Part shown: piece after piece, positions 7,952 through 15,756 of the stretch | Layout: the number at the start of each line of letters is the position of its first letter | Position numbering within the stretch: position 1 is the first letter of the stretch | Notes under the pieces: generated by a model | The model's input: the letters and a program-made list of their open reading frames with translations, nothing else | Told to the model about the DNA's origin: nothing | Databases searched by the model: none | Position numbers and translations under genes: made by a program | Source of the DNA: a bacterium | GTDB taxonomy: Bacteria > JAUVQV01 > DATDCY01 | Assembly (NCBI GenBank): GCA_036524115.1 | Contig: DATDCY010000131.1 | Location: 1-20,279 of the forward strand | Reading direction: 5' to 3' | Length of the DNA: 20,279 bases

Positions 7952-10534
7952 ATGAAGCACAAGTTCACCTGGTTGGCGACGATCTTTCTCTGCGGCTGTC
8001 CGGTCGTGAGTGCCCAGGCGGCCCCGGTGCCGGCGGTGTTCCCGGTGACGGTGTCCGTGCAATCGCTTCCGTCATACGAGATCTACGACATCACCTTCGC
8101 GCTCTACGACCGTCCCCTGGGCGGGGTCGCGCTCTGGGCGGAGACGAAGAGGTACGCGATCCCCGCTTCGCAGCGGATCCTGCACAACCTCGGCAGCGTC
8201 AGTCCGACGTCGAATCCGATCGACCCGAGGCTCTTGAACAGGCAGCTCTGGGTGCAGGGGAGCGCGGTCATGAAGGGAGTCACGGTGAAGTTCCCCCGCG
8301 TGAAGCTCGGCGTCGTTCCTTACGCGGTTCGCAGCGAGACGGCCGGAGCGCTCGAGGGGAGGCTGGCCGCCGGACAGTTTGACGCGACGGGCGCGGCGGC
8401 CGGGGATCTGCTGACCGCTGACGGCAGCGGCGCGGCCTCATGGCAGACGCCGGCAGGGGGGGCCGGAGGTGTCTCCGCGGTGCTCACCCCCGTGGGAGGG
8501 GGGCTGCAGGGAGGCGCCGAGGGCGGGTCCGTGAGCCTGGGCCTGGTGACGAGCTGCGGCCCGGACGAGATCCTCAAGTGGAACGGCTCGGCGTGGGCGT
8601 GCGCGCAGGATGCGGTCACGAACGGCGGGGGGACGCTGACGGAAGTGGCCACCGGCGACGGCCTCACGGGCGGGCCGATAACGGGGACCGGAACGATCTC
8701 GGTGGCGACCGGCGGCATCGTCGAGAAGATGATCGCCGACGGCGCGGTGACGAACGCGAAGATCACCGGGCCGATATCCACGTCCAAGCTCGAGGTGGGG
8801 AAGGCGGCGGGCACCGTGGCGGCGGGAGACCACGCGCACGCCGAGATGGGCGACATCACGGCCGTGAACACCGCGGAGGGCTCCGGTCTGACCGGCGGCG
8901 CCGGATCCGGTGCGGTGTCGCTCTCGGTGGACACGGCGACGATCCAGGCGCGCGTGGGCGGAGCGTGCGCCCCGGGCAGCTCCATCCAGGCCATCGCCGC
9001 CGACGGGACGGTGAGGTGCGAGGTCGATGACGGCGAGGGCTCGACCTGGTCCCTCGCGGGAAACTCGGGGACGAACCCGGCCACCAATTTCATCGGCACG
9101 ACCGACAGCTCGCCGCTCGAGCTGCGCGTCAACAACCAGCGGGCGCTGCGGCTGGAGCGGACGGTGACAAGTGGTGAGTGGAGCATCTGGTGGTATGCGG
9201 GGCAGAACGTGGTGGGTGGAGATGCCGGCAACTGGGTCACACCGCGAGTGACCGCTGCGACGATCTCCGGGGGCGGCGGGATTCGCGACGGCGCGGCAGC
9301 GGCGAACAGGGTCACCGACGTCGGGGGAACGGTGTCGGGAGGGTTGGGCAACCAGGCGGGTAATGCAGGGGATTTCGTCGACGACGGGAGACTCGCCACG
9401 GTTGGTGGTGGCGGCTACAACACGGCCAGCGGCGCGAACGCGACCGTCGCAGGCGGGGGCGACAACACGGCCAGCGGCGCGAACGCGACCGTCGCAGGGG
9501 GGGGCGCAAATACCGCGAGCGGCTGGTTCGCGGCAGTATCCGGCGGCGGTGGAAACACTGCGAGCAGCTACGCCGCGGCAGTGTGTGGCGGCTCCGGCAA
9601 TAGTGCAGCCAACGAATACGCAGTGGTTGCCGGCGGCAGGCAGAACGTGGCCGGTGGCTACGCCAGCTTCGCTGCCGGATCACAGGCGAATGTTCGCACA
9701 CCCGCCGAGTCGGGCGACAGCTATGGCGATACCGGGACGTTCGTCTGGAACGACAACAGCGGGGGCTCGTTCCAGTCCACGGGCGACAACCAGTTCCTGG
9801 TTCACGCCTCAGGTGGCGTCGGCATCAACAAGAACAACCCGAGCTGTGCGCTCGACGTGGCCGGGACTGCCAGCGCCACCGCGAGCGTCGGCAACGGGGT
9901 GACGGGGATCAGTGGAGATTGGGCTGCAAGCGGCGTCTACGGGGAAAATGCAGACGGGGTGGGCGTGGCCGGCCGCGCGGTCGGGATCGGCATCGCGGTC
10001 CTGGGCGACAACCCGGGAGGCCTGGGGAGGGCCGGAGTGTTCAACGGCGCGGTCGAGGTCAACGGAAGCCTTTCGGTGAGCGGCACGCTTTCCAAGGGCG
10101 GGGGCTCCTTCAAGATCGACCATCCTCTCGACCCGCGAAACCGGTACCTCTCGCACTCGTTCGTCGAGTCGCCGGACATGATGAACATCTACAACGGCAA
10201 CGTGACCACGGACGAGCGGGGCTACGCGACGGTTGGGCTGCCGGCATGGTTCGGCGCGCTCAACCGCGACTTCCGCTACCAGCTCACGGTGATCGACGAG
10301 GCGGACGGCGAGGGCTTCGTGCAGGCCAAGGTGATCCGGGGCGTCGCGGAGAACCGCTTCACGATCCGCACGAGCGCGCCGGGCGCAACCGTCTCCTGGC
10401 AGATCACGGGCATCCGGCAGGATCCGTACGCGAACGAGCACCGCATTCCCGTCGAGGAAGACAAGCCGGTTGCGGAGCAGGGGAGGTGCCTGCACGCGGA
10501 GGCTTGCGGGGAGCAGCTGGCGCAGGGGAAGTAA
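7952..10534 (+). CDS. Exported repeat protein A: N-domain, six 15-residue Gly/Asn repeats, conserved C-domain
   Basis: This 860-residue protein starts at an ATG preceded by GGAGGGG (5-nt spacing); an upstream in-frame start at 7901 lacks such a site. The signal peptide ends near AQA/APVP (about residue 24). Residues 25-130 form a beta-rich domain ending in a PYAVRSE-like motif, common at the start of large exported repeat proteins. Then come Gly-rich linkers with paired cysteines (CGPDEI...WAC; CAPGSS...RCE), a WSLAGNSGTNP...LELRVNNQRALRLE block (about 366-403), and six exact 15-residue repeats (482-571). A GTFVWND/NQFLVHASGGVGI block and a C-terminal domain with ESPDMMNIYNG and HRIPVEEDKP motifs follow. 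The repeats suggest a beta-helix or beta-roll similar to YadA-like heads, but there is no YadA membrane-anchor domain, so secretion or surface attachment by another route is likely. It is paralogous to the next gene, 42 nt downstream. Function unknown. Confidence 0.85.
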   Translation: MKHKFTWLATIFLCGCPVVSAQAAPVPAVFPVTVSVQSLPSYEIYDITFALYDRPLGGVALWAETKRYAIPASQRILHNLGSVSPTSNPIDPRLLNRQLWVQGSAVMKGVTVKFPRVKLGVVPYAVRSETAGALEGRLAAGQFDATGAAAGDLLTADGSGAASWQTPAGGAGGVSAVLTPVGGGLQGGAEGGSVSLGLVTSCGPDEILKWNGSAWACAQDAVTNGGGTLTEVATGDGLTGGPITGTGTISVATGGIVEKMIADGAVTNAKITGPISTSKLEVGKAAGTVAAGDHAHAEMGDITAVNTAEGSGLTGGAGSGAVSLSVDTATIQARVGGACAPGSSIQAIAADGTVRCEVDDGEGSTWSLAGNSGTNPATNFIGTTDSSPLELRVNNQRALRLERTVTSGEWSIWWYAGQNVVGGDAGNWVTPRVTAATISGGGGIRDGAAAANRVTDVGGTVSGGLGNQAGNAGDFVDDGRLATVGGGGYNTASGANATVAGGGDNTASGANATVAGGGANTASGWFAAVSGGGGNTASSYAAAVCGGSGNSAANEYAVVAGGRQNVAGGYASFAAGSQANVRTPAESGDSYGDTGTFVWNDNSGGSFQSTGDNQFLVHASGGVGINKNNPSCALDVAGTASATASVGNGVTGISGDWAASGVYGENADGVGVAGRAVGIGIAVLGDNPGGLGRAGVFNGAVEVNGSLSVSGTLSKGGGSFKIDHPLDPRNRYLSHSFVESPDMMNIYNGNVTTDERGYATVGLPAWFGALNRDFRYQLTVIDEADGEGFVQAKVIRGVAENRFTIRTSAPGATVSWQITGIRQDPYANEHRIPVEEDKPVAEQGRCLHAEACGEQLAQGK
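8663..8725 (+). repeat. 63-bp exact match between the two repeat-protein genes
   Basis: Positions 8663-8725 and 12647-12709 are identical over 63 nt, with mismatches immediately on both sides. They encode the LTGGPITGTGTISVATGGIV segment. Silent sites are identical too, so a recent duplication or gene conversion is more likely than protein-level selection alone. Confidence 0.85.
9395..9664 (+). repeat. Coding tandem repeat, 6 x 45 bp, in repeat protein A
   Basis: Six in-register 45-bp units encode residues 482-571, with consensus A-T/A-V-x-G-G-G-x-x-N-x-A-S-G-x-x. The first two units share a 37-nt exact DNA match (9417-9453 and 9462-9498), indicating recent expansion. Later units have diverged, and the array ends in a degenerate SFAAGSQANV unit. 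Confidence 0.9.
10127..10198 (+). repeat. 72-bp exact match between the C-terminal coding regions of the pair
   Basis: Positions 10127-10198 and 14201-14272 are identical over 72 nt, including all third codon positions. They encode the block around DPRNRYLSHSFVESPDMM. This is the longest exact match I found between the genes, and could act as a substrate for recombination that would fuse the two or delete the DNA between them. Confidence 0.88.
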
Positions 10535-10576
10535 GGCGGCGGGACCGGGGCGGCAATGAATGGCGACGGAGGTGGC

Positions 10577-13500
10577 ATGAGAGGTGTGACATCAGTCCTG
10601 GTGGTGATGGTGGTCCTTCTGGCCGGCGTTTCGATCGTGCCCGGTCTCGCGGCACCGGTGCCCGCGGTCTTTCCCGTGACGGTCACGGTATCGACGCTGG
10701 CGGTCTCGACAACGCCGTACCGGTTCACCTTTGCGCTCTTTGACGCGGCGAACGGCGGCACGAGGCTCTGGAGCGAGAGCAAGACATATCGGCTGCCGCT
10801 GAGCAGGAAGATCACGCACCAGCTCGGAAGTGTGAACCCGGCCGGCAACCCCATCAGTCCCGCTCTCTTCGACCGGCAGCTCTGGGTCGAGGCAAGCGTG
10901 GGCGCGAGGAAGTTCGCCCGGGTCAGGCTGGGCGTCGTTCCATATGCGGTGCGCAGCGAGTTGGCCGGGACCATCGAGGGGCGCGTCGCGGCGGGGCAGG
11001 TCGACGGTACGGGCGCCCTCGCCGGCGACGTCTTGACCGTGGGCGGCGACGGCGTCGCATCCTGGCAGCCGCCGGCGGTTGGCACCGGAGACATTCAGGC
11101 GGTGCAGACGCCCCCGGGTGGCGGCCTGGAGGGTGGCACGGAGGCCGGTGTGGCGAGCCTCAGCCTGCTGAGGACGTGCTCGTCGGGCGACGTGCTCAAA
11201 TGGGACGGTCTGGCGTGGGCCTGCGCCCCGGACACGGACACGAACCCCGGCGGGACGGTCACCGCGATCACGGCTGGCGCGGGTCTGACCGGCGGGACGA
11301 TCAGCACGAGCGGGACGATCGCGGTGGACACTGCGACGATCCAGGCGCGCGTGGGCGCCACGTGCGCCCCGGGCAGCTCGATCCGCGCCATCGGCGCCGA
11401 TGGCGCCGTGACGTGCGAGGTGGACGACGCGGACACCGGGGGAGCCGGCACCGGCTGGGCGCTGAACGGGAACGCGGGGACGACGGGGGGAACGAATTAC
11501 CTGGGGACCAGCGACAACCAGCCGCTCGAGGTGCGGGTGAACGGCACGCGCGCCCTGCGGGTGGAGCCGACGGCGGGGACGCCCAACCTGCTCGGCGGAC
11601 ATGGCGATAACGCCGTGACGGCGCCGGCCGGCGGCGCGGCGATCGGCGGCGGCGGGCAGGCGGGTGAGGCGAACACCGTGACAGACGATTTCGGCACGGT
11701 GGGCGGTGGGGCCGACAACCGCGCCGGCGACGGGAGTGGATCCGCAGCGGACGCGCCCTACGCCACTGTCGGCGGCGGCCAGGGCAACGCGGCCCAGGCG
11801 CAGTGGGCGACCGTGGGCGGCGGGCGCTGGAACAACGCCTCCGCCAGCCACACCACCGTGGCCGGCGGGTGGGGCAATGGCGCGTCGGGGAACTTTGCGT
11901 CTGTCGGCGGCGGTCAGGGCAACAGCGCGGACGGCGCTGGCGCCACGGTTGCAGGCGGGCAGCAGAACACGAGCGGCGGGGTGCAGGCCACGGTCGGCGG
12001 CGGGTACCAGAACAGGGCGACGCAGATGTACGGCGTCGTGGCGGGAGGCACGCAGAACCAGGCGACCGGGCAGGCGGCGACGATCGGCGGCGGCTCGGCG
12101 AACCAGGCCGCCGGCCCCGGCGGCACGATCGGCGGCGGCGTGTTGAACGAAGCCTCCGCGAACGCGGCGGTGGTTGCCGGCGGGCAGCTCAACGAGGCGA
12201 AGGGCGAATACGCCGCGGTTGCCGGCGGGACGCACAACGTGGCCGGCGGGCTCGGCGCCGCGGTCCCCGGGGGCCGGCACAACCAGGCGGGGGGCGAGAC
12301 CAGCCTCGCGGCAGGCTATATGGCGGTGGTGCGCGGCGCGGCGGACAGCGGGGACGGCAACGGCGACGAAGGGACGTTCGTCTGGGCGGACGCGCAGGGC
12401 GTGCCCTTCGTCTCCACCGCACCCAACCAGTTCCTGGTGCGGGCCCAGGGCGGCGTCGGCGTCAATCGGAACGACCCGTCCTCGGCGCTGGACGTGAACG
12501 GCACCGTGACGGCGACGGGTCTGCGGCTGACGACGGCGCCGGCGGCCGGTTACGTCCTGACCGCCGACGCCGGCGGCAACGGCTCGTGGCAGCCGCCCGC
12601 GGCGGGTGGAGGCGGGACCGTGACCCAGGTCGCCAGCGGCGCAGGGCTCACGGGCGGGCCGATAACGGGGACCGGAACGATCTCGGTGGCGACCGGCGGC
12701 ATCGTCGAGGCAATGATCGCCGACGGGGCCGTGACGGATGCCAAGATCGCCGGACCGATCGGGACGACGAAGCTCAACGTGGGGACGGCGGCCGGCACCG
12801 TGGCGGCGGGGGACCACGCGCATGCGGGAATGGGCGATATCACCGCCGTGAACACCGCGGACGGCTCCGGCCTGACCGGCGGCGCCGGATCCGGTGCCGT
12901 GTCGCTCGCGGTCGACACGACGACGATCCAGGCGCGCGTGGGCGGAGCGTGCGCCCCGGGCAGCTCGATCCAGGCCATCGCCGCCGACGGAACGGTGACC
13001 TGCGAGGCCGACGACAGCGGCGAGGGCTCGACCTGGTCCCTCGCCGGAAACTCGGGGACGAACCCGGGCACCACCTTCGTCGGCACGACCGATGACGTGC
13101 CGCTCGAGTTGCGGGTGAACAACCAGCGGGCGCTGCGGCTGGAGCGGGCGACGACGACCGTCGAGGCCAACACGTTTGCCGGGGTGAACGTCGTGGGTGG
13201 GGATGCCGGCAACGGCGTCACGGCGGGAGTCACCGCAGCGACTATCTCCGGGGGCGGCGGGACATTCAACGGCGCGGCAGCGGCGAACGAAGTCACCGAC
13301 CTCGGGGGGACCGTGTCGGGCGGGTGGCAAAACCGGGCCGGTGACGGCCAGGGAACCCTGGACGATCGTGCGTTCGCCACCGTAGGGGGCGGCGGCGGCA
13401 ACCTCGCGACGGGCCGATACGCAACGATCGCAGGCGGCGCAAGCAACTGGGCGACCGATGACTACGCCGCTGTCGGCGGCGGCGGGCTCAACCAGGCAGC

Positions 13501-14602
13501 CGGCTACAGCGCAACCGTCGGAGGAGGGTGGTCCAACCGCGCGAGCGGCTACGCCGCAACAGCGGCTGGAGGCCGCTCAAACGTGGCAAGCGGCGGCTAT
13601 GCAGCCCTTGTCGGGGGTGATGGCAACACCGCGAGCGGCATGTATGCAGGCATCGCCGGAGGCTACGGCAACACTGCGAGCGGCGCCATGTCGATGGTTG
13701 CCGGTGGCGCGCAGAACGAGGCTGGAGGCCGCTTCAGTCTGGCTGCCGGCAGACGGGCCAAGGTCCGCAATCCGGCCCAATCGGGCGCTGCCGACGGCGA
13801 CGAGGGGACGTTCGTCTGGGCCGACTCGGCCGACGCGGATTTCCAGTCCACGGGCGACAACCAGTTTCTGATTCGCGCCGCGGGCGGCGTGGGCATCAAC
13901 AGGAACAGCCCAAGGTCTGCGCTCGACGTGGCTGGGACTATTTCTGCGAACAGCACATCGGGCAACGGCGTCCAGGGGACCAGTTACGTCGAAGGAGCGA
14001 GCGGCGTTTATGGGGAGTCTATCGGCGCGGGCTACGGTGTTGCGGGAAGAGCCTGGGGTTTTGACACAGCCATCTTCGGCGACAACCCCGGGGGAGACGG
14101 CCTCGCCGGGCTGTTCAACGGCAGGGTCTACGTCGGCGGCGACCTCGACGTGGCCGGCACGCTCACCAAGGGCGCCGGCTCGTTCAGGATCGACCACCCG
14201 CTCGACCCGCGAAACCGGTACCTCTCGCACTCGTTCGTCGAGTCGCCGGACATGATGAACATCTACAACGGCGTCGTGATGACCGACGAGCGCGGCTACG
14301 CGACCGTGGGGCTGCCGGCGTGGTTCGGCGCGCTCAATAGGGACTTCCGCTACCAGCTCACGGTGATCGGGTCTGGCGAGACCTGGGCCCGCGCCCGCGT
14401 CTTCGAGGAGATGAAGGAGGACCGCTTCGTCATCCAGACCGACGTGCCGGGCACGAAGGTCAGCTGGCAGGTCACGGGCATCAGGCAGGACCCGTACGCG
14501 AACGCGCACCGCATTCCCGTCGAGGAGGACAAGCCAGTCGCGGAGCGGGGCACGTGCCTGCACGCGGAGGCCTGCGGGGAGCAACTGGCGCAGGGACAGT
14601 AG
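10577..14602 (+). CDS. Exported repeat protein B: two repeat modules (12 and 8 units) and conserved C-domain
   Basis: This 1341-residue paralogue of the preceding protein starts at ATG 10577, behind GGAGGTGGC; ATG 10556 is in frame but has a poorer ribosome site. The signal peptide ends near GLA/APVP (about 25), and the N-terminal domain ends with PYAVRSE (about 122-128). Module 1 has CAPGSS...CEVDD (about 253-285), WALNGNAGT...LEVRVNGTRALRVEP (294-331) and a 12-unit array (396-575), then GTFVWAD and NQFLVRAQGGVGV. Module 2 repeats this scheme with an 8-unit array (934-1053), and is closer to protein A than to module 1. The C-terminal domain (ESPDMMNIYNG, GLPAWFGALNRDFRYQLTVIG, HRIPVEEDKP) nearly matches protein A. 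The modular duplication explains the size difference. A surface or secreted structural or adhesive role is plausible but unproven; no enzyme motif or membrane anchor is visible. Confidence 0.86.
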   Translation: MRGVTSVLVVMVVLLAGVSIVPGLAAPVPAVFPVTVTVSTLAVSTTPYRFTFALFDAANGGTRLWSESKTYRLPLSRKITHQLGSVNPAGNPISPALFDRQLWVEASVGARKFARVRLGVVPYAVRSELAGTIEGRVAAGQVDGTGALAGDVLTVGGDGVASWQPPAVGTGDIQAVQTPPGGGLEGGTEAGVASLSLLRTCSSGDVLKWDGLAWACAPDTDTNPGGTVTAITAGAGLTGGTISTSGTIAVDTATIQARVGATCAPGSSIRAIGADGAVTCEVDDADTGGAGTGWALNGNAGTTGGTNYLGTSDNQPLEVRVNGTRALRVEPTAGTPNLLGGHGDNAVTAPAGGAAIGGGGQAGEANTVTDDFGTVGGGADNRAGDGSGSAADAPYATVGGGQGNAAQAQWATVGGGRWNNASASHTTVAGGWGNGASGNFASVGGGQGNSADGAGATVAGGQQNTSGGVQATVGGGYQNRATQMYGVVAGGTQNQATGQAATIGGGSANQAAGPGGTIGGGVLNEASANAAVVAGGQLNEAKGEYAAVAGGTHNVAGGLGAAVPGGRHNQAGGETSLAAGYMAVVRGAADSGDGNGDEGTFVWADAQGVPFVSTAPNQFLVRAQGGVGVNRNDPSSALDVNGTVTATGLRLTTAPAAGYVLTADAGGNGSWQPPAAGGGGTVTQVASGAGLTGGPITGTGTISVATGGIVEAMIADGAVTDAKIAGPIGTTKLNVGTAAGTVAAGDHAHAGMGDITAVNTADGSGLTGGAGSGAVSLAVDTTTIQARVGGACAPGSSIQAIAADGTVTCEADDSGEGSTWSLAGNSGTNPGTTFVGTTDDVPLELRVNNQRALRLERATTTVEANTFAGVNVVGGDAGNGVTAGVTAATISGGGGTFNGAAAANEVTDLGGTVSGGWQNRAGDGQGTLDDRAFATVGGGGGNLATGRYATIAGGASNWATDDYAAVGGGGLNQAAGYSATVGGGWSNRASGYAATAAGGRSNVASGGYAALVGGDGNTASGMYAGIAGGYGNTASGAMSMVAGGAQNEAGGRFSLAAGRRAKVRNPAQSGAADGDEGTFVWADSADADFQSTGDNQFLIRAAGGVGINRNSPRSALDVAGTISANSTSGNGVQGTSYVEGASGVYGESIGAGYGVAGRAWGFDTAIFGDNPGGDGLAGLFNGRVYVGGDLDVAGTLTKGAGSFRIDHPLDPRNRYLSHSFVESPDMMNIYNGVVMTDERGYATVGLPAWFGALNRDFRYQLTVIGSGETWARARVFEEMKEDRFVIQTDVPGTKVSWQVTGIRQDPYANAHRIPVEEDKPVAERGTCLHAEACGEQLAQGQ
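11762..12301 (+). repeat. Coding tandem repeat, 12 x 45 bp, first array of repeat protein B
   Basis: Exactly twelve 15-residue units (396-575) run without insertion or deletion. V/I at position 3, G-G at 5-6 and N at position 9 are almost invariant, and positions 7, 8 and 13-15 vary. An invariant Asn every 15 residues would form an asparagine ladder in a solenoid. DNA-level identity between units is lower than in protein A, so this array looks older. Confidence 0.9.
13376..13735 (+). repeat. Coding tandem repeat, 8 x 45 bp, second array of repeat protein B
   Basis: Eight in-register 15-residue units (934-1053) have the same consensus, with more aromatic residues (often Y) at the last position than the first array. 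The array ends in an SLAAG unit, as the other two arrays do (SFAAG, SLAAG), which marks a common capping turn. Confidence 0.9.
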
Positions 14603-14616
14603 GAGCGAATCGAAAG

Positions 14617-14650
14617 CGGCGGCGCGGGCGGCTACCAGCCTGCGCCGCCG
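14617..14650 (+). terminator. Strong hairpin between convergent genes
   Basis: Arms 14617-14629 and 14638-14650 pair over 13 bp, with one G-U, around an 8-nt loop in the 48-nt gap between two convergent genes. The G-U becomes an A-C mismatch on the other strand, so the stem is more stable for plus-strand transcripts, i.e. those ending repeat protein B. No T tract follows. It probably acts as a bidirectional terminator. Confidence 0.6.
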
Positions 14651-14962
14651 TCAGTCCTTCGCCGGCCCCTCGCGCTGCGTCAGCAGCTCCAGCGCCTTCT
14701 TCTGGGCGGCGCCGCCGGCCGCGGCCTCTTCGAGGAGCTTGGCACGGTCCGGGCCCGCGCACTGCTCGGCCGAGGGGCACCAGGCGAGGCAGCCGATATC
14801 CATGCGCTCGTTGAAGACCATGGTGCCGCACTTGCGGCAGCGGCGCTTGAGCTCGTCCTTGAAAAACTCGAGCTGCTCGCCGCAGTTCTTGCACGCCACG
14901 TCGTACACCGCTTCTGGACCCCACTTCTGGGTGTCCTGGCCCGGGCATCTCACCATCGGCAT
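14651..14962 (-). CDS. Small eight-cysteine protein with zinc-ribbon-like core
   Basis: This 103-residue soluble protein has C24-x2-C27 and C42-x2-C45 spaced as in a zinc ribbon or rubredoxin-like knuckle pair. It also has C6 and a C58-x3-C62-x5-C68 set that could bind a second metal or an Fe-S cluster. The last 30 residues are helical and Ala/Leu/Glu-rich. ATG 14962 (MPMVRCPG) is chosen because an upstream extension would need a TTG start lying in the promoter; ATG 14956 is also possible. Small proteins with a VRCPGQD-type start and a Cys-rich tail occur in anaerobes, but I know no assigned function. It lies downstream of the Isf-like gene on the same strand and has its own promoter with an FNR/CRP-type box, suggesting control by redox or anaerobiosis. 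Confidence 0.82.
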   Translation of the reverse strand: MPMVRCPGQDTQKWGPEAVYDVACKNCGEQLEFFKDELKRRCRKCGTMVFNERMDIGCLAWCPSAEQCAGPDRAKLLEEAAAGGAAQKKALELLTQREGPAKD

Positions 14963-14997
14963 CTCTCGCCCCTCTCTGTTCGTCTTGTCCTGCAATC

Positions 14998-15039
14998 AGT
15001 CTAGGGGGTGCGCGCGATCCGCACCTTGACCTGCGTCAA
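14998..15039 (-). promoter_or_regulatory. Class II FNR/CRP-family promoter of the eight-cysteine protein
   Basis: TTGAC-CTGC-GTCAA (15026-15039) is a perfect 5-4-5 palindrome, and the symmetry extends to CTTGAC...GTCAAG. It matches the TTGAT-N4-ATCAA type of site bound by FNR/Dnr/NnrR-like regulators, with C/G at the inner position. On the minus strand a -10-like TAGACT lies at 15003-14998. Transcription would then start near 14991, which puts the palindrome centre (15032.5) at about -41.5, the standard class II activator position. The leader would be about 29 nt. The box overlaps the stop codon of the upstream flavoprotein gene. Its 6-bp stem could alternatively be a weak hairpin at that gene's end. 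Confidence 0.62.
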
Positions 15040-15611
15040 GTCGCGGCGAGCGCCTTGCCGGCCTCGTAGGCCTCCTGGAGGGCGGTCGGGTGCTCGCGGA
15101 TCGCGCCCTTGGCATCCACGCCGCGGAAGGGGAGGAAGGCGTGCTCGGGGACGCTCACGGTGCGGAAGAAGGCCGTCACGGTGGAGTTGGCGCACTCGGC
15201 GTGCTTGACCATCTTCATGCCGCCGACTGTCAGGAAGAGCCCCTTGCGGCCTGCCGGGCCGGCGGGAATCTCGCGCTTGAGCAGGTACTTCTCGCACCAG
15301 AGCGCCTGGCAGCGGTCGATCATCGCCTTGGCTTGGGCGGGGATGCCGGAGAAGAAGATCGGACTGGCGAGGATGATGCGGTCGGCCTCCCGGATCGCGG
15401 CGTAGATCTTCGGCATCTCGTCGCCCTCGATGACGCAGGCGCCGGTCTCCTCGCAGCCGCCGCAGTTGAGGCAGCCGTGGATGTTCATCTGCGCAAGCCT
15501 GAAGAGCTCCACCGCGTGGCCGCCCTCCTGCACGCCGCGCATCGCCTCGTCGAGCAGGATCGACGTGTTGCCGCCCTTCCTCGGGCTGCCCAGGAACGCC
15601 ATGATGCGCAT
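15036..15611 (-). CDS. Isf-type iron-sulfur flavoprotein (NADPH-dependent FMN reductase fold)
   Basis: This 191-residue flavodoxin-like protein has an N-terminal FMN-phosphate loop, GSPRKGGNTSILLDEAM (from residue 8). It is followed by C47-x2-C50-x2-C53-x5-C59, the compact [4Fe-4S] motif of Methanosarcina iron-sulfur flavoprotein Isf. The core motif ASPIFFSGIPAQAKAMIDR (from about 84) is typical of the family. Isf proteins carry electrons between ferredoxin and acceptors and can reduce O2 or H2O2; related members serve as general FMN electron carriers. ATG 15611 has a GGGAGGGGGG ribosome site about 5 nt upstream; an earlier in-frame start at 15656 lacks one. It is transcribed away from the two-CW and hdrCBA genes and towards the eight-cysteine protein. 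A role in handling electrons from the Hdr complex is plausible from context only. Confidence 0.9.
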   Translation of the reverse strand: MRIMAFLGSPRKGGNTSILLDEAMRGVQEGGHAVELFRLAQMNIHGCLNCGGCEETGACVIEGDEMPKIYAAIREADRIILASPIFFSGIPAQAKAMIDRCQALWCEKYLLKREIPAGPAGRKGLFLTVGGMKMVKHAECANSTVTAFFRTVSVPEHAFLPFRGVDAKGAIREHPTALQEAYEAGKALAAT

Positions 15612-15669
15612 CCGCACCCCCCTCCCGCCGGAGAATCTGCCTTCTACTTCCTCCATCTAAGATGCGCCG

Positions 15670-15712
15670 CCCGCACAGCGGGATGCAAGCCGTTCCCGGT
15701 CGATCCGGGAAC
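15670..15712 (+). repeat. Hairpins in the divergent Isf / two-CW intergenic region
   Basis: CCCGC-ACA-GCGGG (15670-15682) is a 5-bp hairpin. GTTCCCGG-TCGAT-CCGGGAAC (15692-15712) is a perfect 8-bp stem with a 5-nt loop. Both lie between divergent start codons (gap 15612-15815). They may be leader structures of the flavoprotein transcript or a palindromic operator shared by the two promoters. I found no match to a riboswitch class I know. Confidence 0.4.
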
Positions 15713-15747
15713 CTGACTTTGAAGGAGTGAAATCGGGCGCAATCCCG

Positions 15748-15756
15748 TGCTAGACT
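15748..15756 (+). promoter_or_regulatory. Candidate extended -10 promoter of the two-CW gene
   Basis: TGCTAGACT fits the extended -10 pattern and is identical to the candidate at 6470-6478. It would give a start near 15763 and a leader of about 50 nt. No good -35 is present at 17 bp. Confidence 0.35.

Noticed and set aside
9395-9664. 45-bp repeats considered as a CRISPR array or a non-coding satellite
   Set aside because: Units are contiguous with no spacers, are in frame and show protein-level conservation of Gly and Asn, so they are a coding solenoid repeat.
10592-13330. Minus-strand open frame of 912 codons opposite repeat protein B
   Set aside because: Low-complexity Arg/Ala/Pro/Gly product mirroring the repetitive plus-strand gene; no ribosome site or recognisable motif.
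7952-14602. Trimeric autotransporter (YadA-like adhesin) identity for the two repeat proteins
   Set aside because: The head-like repeats are similar, but there is no C-terminal YadA beta-barrel anchor or typical coiled-coil stalk; both end in a different soluble domain.
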